DNA from: Archilochus colubris
Lineage: Eukaryota > Chordata > Aves > Apodiformes > Trochilidae
Direction of reading: 5' to 3'
Assembly: GCA_023079485.1 (NCBI GenBank)
Contig: CM041084.1
Coordinates: forward strand, 36,591,609 to 36,655,608
Length of the DNA stretch: 64,000 nt
Shown here: positions 37,838-52,800 of the stretch, piece after piece
Layout of the letters: each line of letters opens with the position of its first letter
Position numbering within the stretch: position 1 is the first letter of the stretch
Notes under the pieces: model-generated
Database searches by the model: none
Told to the model about the DNA's origin: nothing
The model's input: the letters and a program-made list of their open reading frames with translations, nothing else
Made by a program: the position numbers and the translations under genes

Positions 37838-40800
37838 CTACAAAATAATACAATTCATGCAACTCTGGTCAGCATTTTCTTTAAACTATATAGGGTCAAG
37901 CTTTTACATATAGTAGCAAACTATTTGACAAAGAATATTTTCCTACTCCTAAACAAAAAAAAAAACCAGACCAAATCCTGCATCTTTAACCAAAGAAGTT
38001 TCCACTTAAGTAAAACTGAATCTGACTGGGATGAAAGCTCTGGTGTACAAAATCACCTTTAGCTACTAATGTAATACTGATGCAACATAAAAAAAAATAT
38101 CAAACACAGAAGATTCGGGGAAAAGGAAACATTTTTTTAAAAGCTGTAAGTCCTGTTTAGTCCTGTTTATTTGAAGTTATTGATATAAATCACATTGTCT
38201 GCATTTTACAGCAATAATACATGCAAGGTACACATAATGGTTGAAGTGGCTAAAATGAAATGGTTCACATCAACTTTGGCTCTTGCTATAGATTTATGAC
38301 AAAGTAATTCAACCTAAAAGATCCTTTTTTCCCTTATTCTTTCACTTACATGTTTCCTTCTGCATACCTCATTATACTAACCTGTCTATTCATTAGAGAA
38401 AGCTTTAGAAGAACACTGAGATGACTGGTGCTTTTGTTAATATTAGCAAACTTTTGGCTTCTTTAATTGCATGCATTTGCACACATTGTACTTATTCCCT
38501 GGATATTTTATGCATGCTTTGATAAAGCAAACCTTTAATACAGTCAAATCAGCCTTGTTTGTTATCTTTCTCTACAGCTGCCTGTTGTATAAATGTAGGT
38601 CTGATCCACAGTACAGCAAAACTACAGCTTCATATTAGCCAATACATCTACAACAGTTTGTGCCAGATGAAATTGCAGGAGGTAAACACAGACTAAATTT
38701 TATTTCTTCAAGCATAGGTGTTGTTTCAGTTGAATCAATAATATTGCTCATGAGGAAAACAAAACAGATTTGATCTATTTTTTTCAGCAAGCTGATAAAA
38801 TTTAAAAATTAAACTAAAAGCAATATTCCATTGTAAGTATCACTGCAGTGACCATTAAGGACTACATGCTTTTATAACTCGGTTTCACCATATTAAAATA
38901 CAAATCAGTCCTGGCTATTCAACAGCCATAAAATACTCAAACAACTGGCTATCAAGTGTGCAGGCAGAGATAAACCCAGCCTTACTTATTATCAACCTGA
39001 TCATGTTGAATACAAATTACACACTATTACTTAGTTATGCAACTTCTCTTCAATAGACCAGGATGAATTCCTGCAAAGAAAATAGGAGGCACTAGAACGA
39101 CTTTGTTCTTTTGCAACATGAAGAGTCACCTCATTAAACTGTTTTATAGTCAGAATTTGCATTCATTTCTACAGGCTTATAGAAAAACTGCTAGTATTAA
39201 ATGACTCTGGGTTTTCATATAATAATTTCATTAGCTATTACATGTTTGAAAATATTAACACTCCATATCAAAATAAATCAAAGACCATCACTAAAACATT
39301 CACAACAGTCTGTTTCATTAATATACAGTAATTTAACACGCTCAGAGGTGCTTCTAGAGTGAACTTTGTATAGCCTGTATAATCTACAATGGAGTATGAC
39401 ACCTCAGGCCACATTATAACTTCAGAGAGAGTTCTATCTGGTGCTTGACAGGTATAGTGGGCTTCTCAATGAAGCATGAACTCTATTTACTGCTAGCTGT
39501 ATTCTGCGTGCACCAATTCCCTGCTTCAGAGATAGATTATAAAATGGTAAATGCTCAGGTACACAACATTCTGACAGGCTATTTTATGGATATGCATAGA
39601 ACACAATATCACCTCTTTTACATTCCCAGTCACTAATTAGAAACATTCTTTTCTGTAAAATATACATTCAGGTTCCAGATCCACATTTGAATGTGAATGA
39701 ATATTTAATATGACTACTAGAAAGGGAAGGGTTGTCAAGGCTTCTTTTTTCATTTTAGATTGGAATTTCATGTTTTGTTACAATTGTCACATAAATTGTA
39801 CTTCAGGTAATGAAGTTATTTGTTAATATTTTTTCACTAGAAAATGCATACAAATCTAGAAGCAAAAAAGTACACAATACAGGAGAAGGAGTGAAGTTGT
39901 TTTAGTATCTCTGAATGAGGAATTCTGGGCTGTAAGATAAGAGAGCGGTAGCAGCCCCTAGAAATATGAGACTGAAAAAAAAAAGAGATTCCAATTAAGT
40001 CCCTACAAACTGATGTCCTCTTTGGAAATATGAGATGGCACAGCATTGGTGAGTGACTCCTATGTCCTCTGTCACTGTACAAGTCCTTTGCAGATGTGAG
40101 CCTATGACCTTGACTCAGAGGAGTTATGCCCAAATAGGTTGCCAAATTTGCCATTAGTAAAACCTGCAAGTTGTTTGAGGACACAACTTGGGTAAAATTC
40201 TCCACTGAACATCCCTCTGTGACAGAAACTAGTTTTATGCATCTGTAAATACCTGTGCTTTTGAAGACATCTATTAATAGAATAACAGGTCGGAAGAGAT
40301 CTCTGGAGGTCATTCATCCAACCACATCATCAAACCAGGATTAACTCTAACATTAAACTATGTTGCTTGGGACTTTGCTCAGAAATTTGCATATGTCCAA
40401 GGATGGAAATTTCTCAACTGCTTTGCCCTTTTCACATTACAGAAAGGATAAGTCAATCTTAAACCCCAGATTAACTACCAACCCTCATCCAACACCGCAT
40501 TGGATCACGTGAGCAGCAACAAACTGGCACACTTCCTTTTATTACTTACCAAAAGTTTTATCTCAACAAAATTGACATCTAACATTATGAGTAATTTTAA
40601 AAGTGAAGAGTACATACTTTTCAGACAGTTGAATACATGTAATGAAAGTGAGCAATGTTGCAACAATGACTTCTACAAGCTAATTATTTGGTAAGATGAC
40701 TTTTCACTCCCTCATGGCTAGAGGTAGATTTATCTTAGAAGAACAGTTTGAAGAAATGCACTATACCTCTGCCTTTGGTCTTGTTTTAAAAATGTCTCTT

Positions 40801-43800
40801 TCATACACTCCCTTTTGACTGAAGACAGAAGGGAACATCAATGCATAAGCATTGGCCTCATCACCATAATTAGTTCTGTCACTGACGCGGCGAATTCGAG
40901 GAGCAGGAATATCTGACCGGATAGTTGGAACCCCACACAATGGATAACCTATGGAAGTCAAGCAACAGGTAGCATGGAAGAGCCTGGATGTAGAGTCAGT
41001 GCAAAAGAAGATAAAACATTTTGTATGAAAAAGAACAATTTTGATGCTTCATCTCTACTGAATGAAGAAGTTACATAATTTTCTTTCTCATCTCTTTTTC
41101 TTCATATTTTTAGAATTCCTAGCTTCAGCTACATTGTGAACCATGACAACAGGAAATCTTGCAGTAATATTTAACACTTATCCAGTAGTTCCAGCTGAAA
41201 ATATTTATAAGTGATTCCAAGAAGACACTGTTGTCCTAAAATTCCAAGCATCATTTTTCAAAGAAATATCAACTTTCACTTTCTGAATGGATTAGCCATG
41301 CCAACTTCCAAGCCACAATTCTTAACAAACTTTGTTTGATAAATTACTTTACTATTGTTTATCAGTAGAACCTGTAGCAATACTTTTTAAACTTCTTCAT
41401 GGCTTTGTCTTAAATAATGCTCCAGTGTACTTACAGGTTGCTGGAAGACCACCTACTACCGCATTGTACTGAGAAGAAGTTGTCTGGTAATTTGCAATTA
41501 CATTATCTGTTGATCTTGTGAGTGGGTTTGGTGTCTTTTCTGAACTTCCCGGCTCTTTCAACACAAGAACTTCCTGCTTCAGCAACTGCTCATCATTTAC
41601 CTTTGTGTTTTCAGGCAGAGTAGCAAGATCAATTTTTTTCCCTATTAAAAAAAAAATGTTATGGTACAGCCAGGTACTAGCACACAATAGAGTAAGAGGT
41701 AAAAAATTTTGCTTGAACCATTGAAAAACTATGAAGTAGGTAACAAAGGTAATCTGCATTTCTGATGATTCTAGGAGATTTCTTCCTTTCTACCCGTTTA
41801 TGAGACATTTTCAACACGAATGACAGAACTCCAGGGTTCTGAAACACATTTTTATCTGAGGCACTGCTGTTTGTAGACAAGGATTAATGCACCATCTAAA
41901 TCCTATCTTCCTAAAGGAGCACCTACTCTACAACAGCAAAGGCCTTTCAATAGCTGTTTTAAGAACAAGATCATCTCCATAATTCGCCAGTATTAAGTCA
42001 CCAACCTTTTGTAATTATTTTTTCTTCAAACTCATCAATAGCCATTTTGTCTTTCCAGTTCAGAAAGTTTGTAAAATCCGTGTAATTAATCAGACCATCT
42101 TTATTCAAATCACAACAGTCAAATAAGGAATCCAGGAGCTCATCATCCAGATTCAAATTAAGTTGAAAACAGGACTTTCGCAGGTCATCTTTATCTATCA
42201 TTCCATCACTATTCTATTATAAATAAAATAAAAATTGTTGTAACAGTTATATGAAAAATGTCCACCAAAAAGGAACACTTACATATATGCTTATATACAC
42301 ACACATACATAGCACCAGGCACATCATTTCAGAAAGAGTAACATTGCAGAGTACAAAAAGAAACCCTGATTAATTCAGGGTTTCCAATTTTTCCAATTAA
42401 AAATCAGAGTATTAGTGTGACTAAATATTTTTCAACTTAATATCTTGATTAGAGAGTAATGTGACAGGGTATTGGAACAAGATAACAATCTAACCATAAA
42501 TGTTGAGGCAAATCCAAGATTTATTTTCAAAGTAAGGCATCAATCATTCTGCATACATTACAATTAGTGTTATATATGGAATGACAACTATTCTTTTTTG
42601 CAGAGAGAAAAAAAGATGAGATGTGAAATTCTGAGCCTTGGTAACTCAGTCAAAAAGTATATCTTGGAAGAAAATATAAACAAAATCCCTTCAACCATTT
42701 TTATTCTAAGAGGAAATAATGAATTTGAGGAGCAAAAATGCTGTTATTCCTGCTCCCATGTACCTTGCTTGCTGTTACCTTACCAAATACTGTTGTGAAA
42801 GGCTTCAAGTACTGTTGTGTCCATAGCACATCACAGTAGAATTAACACACAAGAACTATGAAGTTACCTTGTCTTTATAGTATTCATCTACATGTGCCTT
42901 GCTATGCTTGTGTTTTTTCTGTCTGTATCTCCATGGATCAGGAGTGCTAATGTCACACATCCCGTTACATTTATAACATTTCAAAAGTATACATTTATAT
43001 ATATTTTCAAAGCACTAACCTTATCATAATGCCTGAATGCTTCTAGTAAGATGTCAAAATTCTCATAGTTAGCATTCTTCAAACTCTGTCGCACTGCAGT
43101 CAAGACAGCTATCTCTCTGTCCTTACCATGGAGGAACTCATATGGGGGCCAGCAGTGAAGAAGATCACCAACTCCTACAAAAATAAACGCTTCCCCAATC
43201 AATTGCACACATACAGATGATGGATTTTTTTTTTAATGGCTTACAGTCTCAAGGAAAAGGACAATTTCAGTTTTGAGATGCTGACTTTCAGCACTGCTGA
43301 GCATCTGACATAGCCAATTCATTAAAAGCTCAAATGGTTCATATGATGATTTCTCTACTCAGATGCAGTTAATATGAAAAAAAATTGTAAACATCTTAAC
43401 ATAGCTTCACAAATCCATCCACTGCTTCCAAAAGCTTCTGAAAGCAATGAGTTCCTCGAAGTCCAGATGGATGAAAATAAAAAACCATATATTACAGATC
43501 TATCACTTCCAAATCTGTCATATTTCAATATATTTATAAGAAGCAATGGGAAAGTCCATGTAATCAATTTCCAATAATTATAAACCATTGATTTTTAGAA
43601 AGACACTGTACTATTTTTGTGTTACTAGTCCTATTTTCCATGTAACCTAAGTCTGTTAGTATTTTTAAACACTGAGCTACAGTCCTTATGCAAGTCCTGA
43701 AGGACAATTTCTGGAGTGCTAGTTCACTCAGAGGCCAATAAGAAAAAGAAGTAACTCACCTAACCCCCTTCTAATAGCAATGAATATGCATTGTTTTCTA

Positions 43801-46800
43801 CTTGCTAATAATTTTTTTGTTGTTGTTCAGCTCTTTCTGCTACTCCTTACAGGACAAGCATAGCTAGACATTTTAAAGATTTAATTTTATTACACTACAT
43901 AATAAACAATGTGTAAAAGCTTACGTAGAATTTGAACAAGCCTTAACTAGTCTTGACTAATTAAATAACTTGACTAATACCACCATCAAGCCCAACATCA
44001 ACTATCTGAGTTGACTAGCTTTCAAAATTTTATCATAATGGAAATTAATATTTTTTAATTTTCATTCTCTTTTCTGTCTGCTACCTTAAAAAACTTATTA
44101 TTCTTATTAGTCTTTTTTTTTTTTTTACTATGGTTTTAGGAATATTATATGCTACACAACCAACAGTAATTACTTCAGCATAGTTTCACTGACAAGCTAA
44201 GATTGTATTCTGCCCCTGAATTTACCATATGCATCTCGACGGACCAGCATTCCAAATGTACGGTCTGGGGTAATTTTCATAGCTTCTCTTGCACTGTCAA
44301 GAAGCACATTTCTTTGTTAATTGTCAAATAATTTATTAATTGCTATGCTATTATTTTTTTAAAATATTGCCATTTGTTATATAGTTAGGGATGATGCCCA
44401 TAATTCACCAGAAATTTATTTATCAAGTGCTTTGTTTCAAAGTTGCCATTCCAGAAAAGCATCCCTTAATAAACTTGTTTAGAACATTTGCTGTTTGCAA
44501 TATAACACAACGGAATGTAACAGTTGGAACATTTATATTCATTAAAAGGAAAAACATTCTATACTAATTTGTCTTTCCTAAGACAATGACAAAAATGAGT
44601 GAGAAAAGTCATACCAGAAACATACCAGTCAAATAACAGGAACATTTAGGACAAATCAGATCTCCAAAGAAACTGCTTTTGGCTAAAGTGGGAAAATTTA
44701 ATAATATATCTGCTTTTTCATATACAGTTTTGTGTTTACAAAAACACCAAACAAGCCTATATCCATCTGGAAAACTTGGCCCAGTTTTATTTATCAGAAC
44801 ATTAAGATGCTGTTGGTGAAATAAAGGAACTGTTTGTTTATTTCGTAATTTGAAAAAGATGCAGTACTCATTTTATCTTTATGTTTAATAATTAAAAATG
44901 TTACATGAATCAGATACCTCCATGAAAACTGAGACGAGCATCACTGGTTTGTTCTAACATACGAAACAAACAACACAGAGATGGAAGCACTGTAATGCAA
45001 AAACTACTTAAGTGTATTTTTCTTTTTTTCATCTTACACATAGGATGTGGATGATGTAAAATTTACTAAATTAAAATATGTTAGCTTGCATCTGTCTTGT
45101 AATATTAGTGCTGGGTCTGACCTTTCCCATATTTGAGCAACCCATATACCCTGACTGATCACACTGCTTCATGTTGTTCACACTCCAGGTGCCTTTGACA
45201 TTAAGCTAGAACACAGTAAAGGGGAAAGGAGAAATTGGCTCATATTTTTGTTCAGTCCCTACAGGTACTATGGGCATAATCCTCCAGAGTCATTGAAGTC
45301 TGTGATCTTGAGCTTAAAATTAAATTTTGCTACTAAAGTCAATAATGCTGCTTGTGAGTCTTCAGACACAATTTTGCAGAAGTCTAGAGCATCTGCAAAG
45401 ACAGCCTTGAATACATTGAGGAACCCTAGATCTGTAGCACGGCTGCATCCTGATCACACTGTACTTCAGGACTACTGTAGCCCTTCATAAGCACTGGGTT
45501 TTTTTAAATTAAAAAGCTCTTCCAGATCCCCAGAGATTTATGAAGCATTTATGAAGCAGTAATGATTTTACTGACACCGATGCATGTCGCTTAATAATCA
45601 CACAATTTAGTTACATGTCCTTTTCTAAGGAAGTAAAAAGGTAATGTGACAAAAATGACCAAAAATTGTGTCAGAATAAGAGAAATGGTCAAATCCCAAA
45701 CAATAGGTGAGACAGTAATTTCTTTCAAACCTTCCTAACTGACACAGACAGGATGAAAAAATGAGGCATTACAGAACGCTTGTAATTTGCTTGGTACAAA
45801 ATTGATCAGTTCAGATTAATAGACATAATACAGCTCTCTCCACTATCTTGCACACTTTTCAGCCTAACCAGGGTGAACACAGAGTCCCTTTCTGTAACAA
45901 TGTGTTGCAGTGGCAACGTTGAGCACACAGTTATAATTTTAACCATGACAGAAAAAGATGCTGGATATTTGGTAAACGTGAGTGAATTTTGTTCTTGAAA
46001 GGTATCTTAGTTTACTTGTGGATTAAGGGCTTTTCCAAGCTGAGGTACAATTTTTTTTTAAATTATCACTTTGTTTTGATACTGTTCTCTTCCTACAAAT
46101 TATGACTACAACTCTCACACAGATTTGCTTAACAACATTCAACAATTTTGCAATAATATTAAAAAACATTATATATTTGAAGGAAATGCCAACTCTTCTG
46201 CAAGGCAAACACAAATTCAGTAATTGAAAAATTTCACCGTTTAAAATCAAAGATGTCTTTAAGTAATCCTAACAACATGCCAAGTGCTGTTTTACATTGT
46301 AGAACTGGTCTGGATAAACTATTCTGAAAATTACTTCTTGCATTTTTTTTTCAGTTCAATATAGCAAAGGATGGGATTGTGATATGTAAAACTATCCTTA
46401 AATAGGAAGACTCACTCTTCTTGACAACTCACACCACTAGTTAAGTAGCTAACTCATTTACAACTTACAATTGTAGATCACAAGGCCAATCCAAGCATCT
46501 GGCTACTTTTCGCCCATCGTTGAAGTGAGGAGTTTCTTTTCCATAAACAAAAGATTGGCTGAGGGTTGGAGAGTCATACTTCCTATCTATTGCTTCTCCT
46601 GTGAAAAAAAGTAAGCATCTCAACCTTCTACTTCTGGAAAAAACATGTACTAAGTATCTTCATTTTTAAGAAAAAACAATGAAGGAACAAAAGTAAATAA
46701 CTAATTAATAATTCTGTTCATTTAAAGATAACTAATTTGCATTCCTTGTGTTTATTTACTAGTTAGGAATAACCTCATTGTCAAAAGTAGAGATAAAAGG

Positions 46801-49800
46801 CAAAATAAAAAGCAAAAACTGCTCAGGTGGTAATAGTTGGATGTCCTTTTATATCTGACCCAACAAACCAAACAGAATTAATTAAAAAATACCAGGTAGC
46901 CTAAGTAGTTTATAGCCTCTATACCTGAGCACAGATAGGTACCATTTAATTTACCATTTGTTTGTAAAAAATCCTAAAAGAAAAAAAAAACAAAACAAAA
47001 CAACACTTTCTTGAGGTGCTGCACTTGCTATGTTGACTTCAATGGAAATTTTGCCACTGACTTCACTGTAAACAAGATATTACTCTACTTGCTCATTAAT
47101 CAGTACAGTTTTGCCTATAAAATGAAGCTTTACTTATAAGAATATCGTAAGTATTCCATGTAAGTGAGCTGCAAACATGTTTCTTGTCACAGAAAAAACA
47201 GTCATTCTGTCTCTTCAAGCTCTTTTTTTTGTTATTTGTTAAAATTTGTTCATTTGTTTTTGGCTTGGCCTCTCCATGATCTTGTAGACAGATGGTATAA
47301 TGGACACAGAAACAGATAATGAATAATTTAACCAAAACATTCAAGAAAGGTGGAGAAGAGGGGAAATAAAATTACAAGTTTGTTCAATTCATACTAATAG
47401 TACTTCTACTAGAATTTCTCAGTATGAGAACAGGGCGCTATCATTTCCTTTCTGCGTAAATGATTCCATATAAAACATACATTATTACAACTCAAATAAC
47501 TGTATTTTGGTTTCTTTCATGACAAAACTGTTGGTACCAGTGCAATGGGCAATTTTATTATAATGCCAGTCTTATAGAGCAGCAATGTACGCCCCTCTGC
47601 CTAAGTGTAAATGATGGAACTGGGAAAAATAGCAGTGGCTGCAAAAGTAATACAAGTACCACATTTTGGAGTATTATTTGTCATTCTGATCCTGTGCAGC
47701 CTGGTGAGATAAAGGTCAGACATCCCTGAATAGACACAAGTATAGACAAGGCTGAAACAGTGAAGGTACAGCCCATTGGAAGGGCAGAGACAGAAGCTGT
47801 GGGACAGAGGCACAGGCAAGATGCTGTAGGCTGATGAACCTGCATTCCAGGGAGCCTGTCAGCAGGCTGAAATTCTTTGTAAGCAGAGGCTGATGCTGAG
47901 CTCCCCATCATAAAGTTTAGATGGCTTTAAATCTCCTGATTAAAGCAAGAAATCAGAAGTGAAAGGACAGGCATAGACTGGACTCACGGTCTCCAGCATT
48001 TAAGCCTGAGACTGCTCTCAGTTGCATAGACAGTGCCAAACTCAATAACCAAGGAGGACATCTATGAGATTCTAGTTTACTGGAAATACTTTGCTTTTCA
48101 AACAGCACACAAAATAAACCAGGCTTTCAACTCCTTCACTACGTTCTTTTATTGTCTAATACACACACTACAAAGTGATCTACTGTTCTAGAAACACATC
48201 ATGCTCTCTCAGACGCATGCAATTATTTTTTTCACATCATTACTTTAAAAATAATTTATATTAATGCAGTATTAAAAATTAATAGTCTATATCTCAGAAA
48301 ACAGTGTACAGTATGTGTTGAGGACACAAAGAGGAACAATTGTCTTAATTTACATTAGAACTTTTTAATGTGTTTAATGTCTTTGAACTTACCTGCATAA
48401 TAATCATTGTGTGACACAACATACAGATCATGCCCTTCTCTGGCTTCTTCATCCACTTTGTCAAAACTTTTTGGAGGATTTACAAGCTCTCCAGCTGGTA
48501 TGTCTGGAAAGAGAAGAATAATAATGTTAGGAGAGGCCAGAAGGATGGGTGTTTTGTTTGGTTGGTTCTTAATTTAAACAGTATCTTACCAGAGGATAGG
48601 CTGATAGTATGGAAGAATGATACTCTGTAGCACATTTAAATCTATAGAAATCTTACAGCATAATGACATGGGACTAGGGGAAAAGAAAACAAAACAAAAA
48701 ACCACAGAAACTAAGATTAAAGTAACTGTTGCAAGAGAGCTCCATTGTCAACAGGTAAGTGATTTGCTCCAGTCTATGGAGGAAAGATTCAAATGTTAAG
48801 GTAGTAGCTTTTACTAAGCCTACTAGAATGCTTTGGAAAAAGAAGGTAAATTCTCCCAGGAAATCTACAGACAGATCTGCAACACACCTGAAAGCCCTAC
48901 TAGTTACCATATGTTCTCAGTTGCTTGTTTCTTCATTGTAACTGAAAAATACTAGTACATTTTCATGTATTTAATTAACTGCTACAATAACAACTTCTCT
49001 ATTACTGGAATTGTCAGAAGCACAGAATATATGCTAGATACTAATTTGCCGATTATCCTGTGTTTGGAGTATGTTTTTACACCATGTCTTAAGGTATGTT
49101 TTTTCCTACCTGGGATAACTTTTATTCCAAATGTAGTATTAATTATATCCAAACCCTCAGGTAACATAGGAGATTGATCATGTGATCTGCCCAAGGGTGC
49201 TTTACGATTACTAAGGTAGATTGCTTCTTTTTTGTCTTGTATTTGTTGTTGAAAATCAGACTTAGCAGGTGGATTTATTAATGAAGCTACCTAAAGACAT
49301 CACAAACAACACAGGAGGCAGAAAATCAGCAAAATATAATCATTCACACAGCAAAATGGCTATTCGCTCATGTTACATGATTACATTGACATAACTTCAT
49401 CTACAAAGTTGCAAAACAAAACTGTACTTTGAAAGACCACAATCAATCAATGCTATGCTGAATCTACAGCTAAATACAATACACATTGTGAGTCATAACT
49501 TTTTCTTTTTAATGCAAGCTTTTCCACTTTTTAATTTATAAAATTTTAGAGTGAGGCCTTTCTGTGCTTACCACACATTAAAAACAACAGTCAAATTATA
49601 TTAGCAAAATTTAAGTGTAAAAATTACTATAGTTAAAAATTACTATAGTTAAAACATCTTTGGAAAGATGTCTCCTGAGGCTTATGCTTAAAACATCTCT
49701 TTTCTCTCAGTTAAGACCACCTATTCTCTAAAAAGTTACCCTCAGTTCTATTGATTCGTAAGTTAGATAATATTTCAAGACAAAAACTAATATTGCATCC

Positions 49801-52800
49801 TAAACAGACTTACCAGCACAAATTACTTCAGCAGGGTTATCATAACTTAGCACTAGGTTAGACATTTTTTTTCCCTTCAGTGTATACATTGGGCTTGGGT
49901 CAATAGAAATTATTTGTAAAATTAGGTCAAGTTCAGAGCAAAAACAATAAAATAATTCTCAAAAAAAACTTTCTCAAAATAATTCTCAAAAAAAAAGGCT
50001 TTCTATAATGTCAAAACATTTTTCAGTGTATTTTAATCTTGACAAATAATTTTATTTTTCATACTAATCATCAAAGTCATGGGGACTCTAGAAAGGGTTT
50101 ATTATTACACACTTGTTGAATGCTATATAAATAAATAATTTTATAAATTGTACCAAATACAATTGATCCAAATCCTAGAACTCACTAAGATTCCAACTCT
50201 TCCTCCAGATTATGGTTAATTAATGATGCAAAGTGAAAAAGTCTCCAAAAGACAGTACAGGCTAAACAAATCAACATAAAACTTCTGAGAAGGAACACCA
50301 AGAACCCGATTAAATTTTTCATTTTGCATTTGCCTACTAAGTGTCCTACTCAATATCCTTCCACTTGAAGACCTGTTTTTGAGACCTGGACTCCTCTTTG
50401 CCTTAACATCTTAATTTATAAAATGGAAAACTATTAGTTTACAAGCCTAGCTGATTAAACGTATCATAAAAATGTATTCTAATAGAACTGTTATTTTTAG
50501 ATATTTGAACAGTAATTTTGTGATTAAATCACCAATTATCTCTTCAGATTGAGTTGAGATGACAAAAATAATTTCTGAAGTAAAGAGTACACACAAAATA
50601 GTCTGACATACCCAAAACCACTTTTTAGCTAACAAAATCAGTTTCAGTCCAAAGGTAAGAAAGAATACATAATAATTATACCAAACTGTAAGCACATTTT
50701 CAGATAGCAGTTGTCATGCTAAGAGTTCAACAGGATTTAGTTCTGTAATCAGTAAAGAAAAAAGCAGCAAAATTTGTGACTAGAAGGCTGTTCAGTAACT
50801 TAAATGCCGAAATGGAATTCATAATTCAGTAGTCATTGCAGATGTTAAGTCACTGATAAGATCACAGAATTTCAAGTGGTTTATGATTTCAATCATGCTA
50901 GTTAAACCCAATGAATTCACCTCAAAATTCAGATAAGCTGCAACAGTGGTGAAACGTTGCAGTGTAAATCACTCAGATGTACCTTCATCCCTGCCTATAA
51001 AGAAAATCAGTTTCTCTTATTAAGGACATCCTTAAACAAAAGTAAGTGAGTCACATTCTTACACTGTGTGTAGAAGATGACTCTCTGCCATGTGTCAAGA
51101 GAGATGCAATGTCAGGATCATCTGCTCTGCCATAGAATATCGTTTTAACACCAGGAGCTGGATTTGTTGTATTTCGAAATTTTCGCACGGTATTAGGAGT
51201 AATGGGCTACAGATAAGGAAAAGTAAAAAAACAAATTACACCAGATAGTCACAAAATATTAATTAAAAGAGAATGTATGACAGCCACTTCAATATGATTC
51301 CACAGCAGTAAGAACAAAGCATGAGGATATTTTAGGGCTGTAACACGATGTTCTGAGAATAAAGTCAATAAAGTCAAGTCTAAATTTTATCAAACAACTC
51401 ATAAGCAACTTATCAAGCAAGTCATAAGTAATGAGACAGTTTCTAGGTTTGAATTACCTGGTCCATTTTTAAGATGGATAACAGCTTATTCAGGAATGCT
51501 TCATAGAAAATATGTTACATTTATTAACTTCAGAAATCTTTAGCCCAATTCACAGCAAATCAACTAAGCTCTTTCAGAAAATATTTTAACCACAGTTTTG
51601 GGAGTTTTTAATTACTCATTTAAAAGGGGAAGCTGATATCTAAGGGATCTAACACATCTACTTAGTCACACCTTTGTAAGACATTAAGAATAAAAAAGAA
51701 CTGAGTGTTTTACAATCCTACCAGCTGTGATCCCAGGCAACAGAAACTAACATAGAAAAGTAGTTTCTAAAGAGAAAGGATGTAGAAAAAATACAAAGGT
51801 TTCACTAATTTTCTTTTTTTTTCTTTTTTTTCTTCTTTTTTTTTTTTTTTTTTAGTATCTCTCTCAAAACACAATCACTAATATGAAATTAGAATTTTAA
51901 AAAATCATAGAATGGTTTGTGTTGGAAGGGACCCTCAAGATTACCTGGATCCAACCCCCCTGCCATGGGTATGGCCATGTCCCACTAGACCAGGCTGCTG
52001 AAAGCTCTACCCAGCCTGCCTCCGAACACTTCCAGGGCATCCATGACTACCTATGGGCAACCTCTTCCAGTTTCTTATCACTCCCCTCAGTAAAGAATTT
52101 CTTCCTAATATATAAACTAAATCTACCATTTTCAGCTGAAAACTGTTCCCCCTGGTCCTCTCACAATACGCCCTTGTAAAATGCCACTCCCAAGCATTCC
52201 TGTAGGCCACTTTCAGGCAGTGATACAAAAGTTTCAAGAGAAGCATGTGAAAAACCAACTCACCCTGGGTAGAACCTCAGTGAGGCAACTCGATGCTGTA
52301 CCGCCAGTGGGAAACAACTTGCCAGCCTAAACAATAAAACCGAAAAATAAGCCATAAGCAAACCCACTGTCCCAATAAGCATGACTGGTGTCCTGGTTTC
52401 GGCTAGGATAAAGGTAATTTTCTGTCTTGAACTTCTGCTTTTAGCTAAGTCTTTTGTAATTAGCTGCACTTGCTGAAATTAACAGCAAGTTTCTCAGACA
52501 GTGTCTTCTTCTAGGACTGATAACACTCGATGTTTATGGTTACTGCTAGAAACTGGTGTGCAGAGCCAAGGCCACTGCTCAGCTCTGAGGAACATTTTGC
52601 CCTCCAGAAGGAGAAAAGGAGTAAAGAGGTCCCACCTGCAGCCCTCCTTTGGGGAGGAATGGACAAGATAGATGGTCAAAATTGAACAAACAGAGTATTC
52701 CATCCCATACGTGTCATACTCAGTATAAATTTGAGGGACCACAAGGGTCAAATCCCTTCCTGCTTCCCCTTCTTCCCCTGTCCCTCTTCGCTTCGGCATC

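Noticed and set aside
39837..40313. 158-codon minus-strand open frame in EFHB intron 12
   Set aside because: Its start lies in a CR1 3' remnant, it has no family motif, and it sits inside an intron between well-supported exons.
42868..42946. 79-nt minus-strand stretch in EFHB intron 9 reading [20 protein letters not shown] and ending AAG|GTAACT
   Set aside because: Its acceptor (ATTAG) gives a phase that does not fit between exon 9 (phase 0) and exon 10 (phase 0), and human EFHB as I recall it has nothing between these exons.
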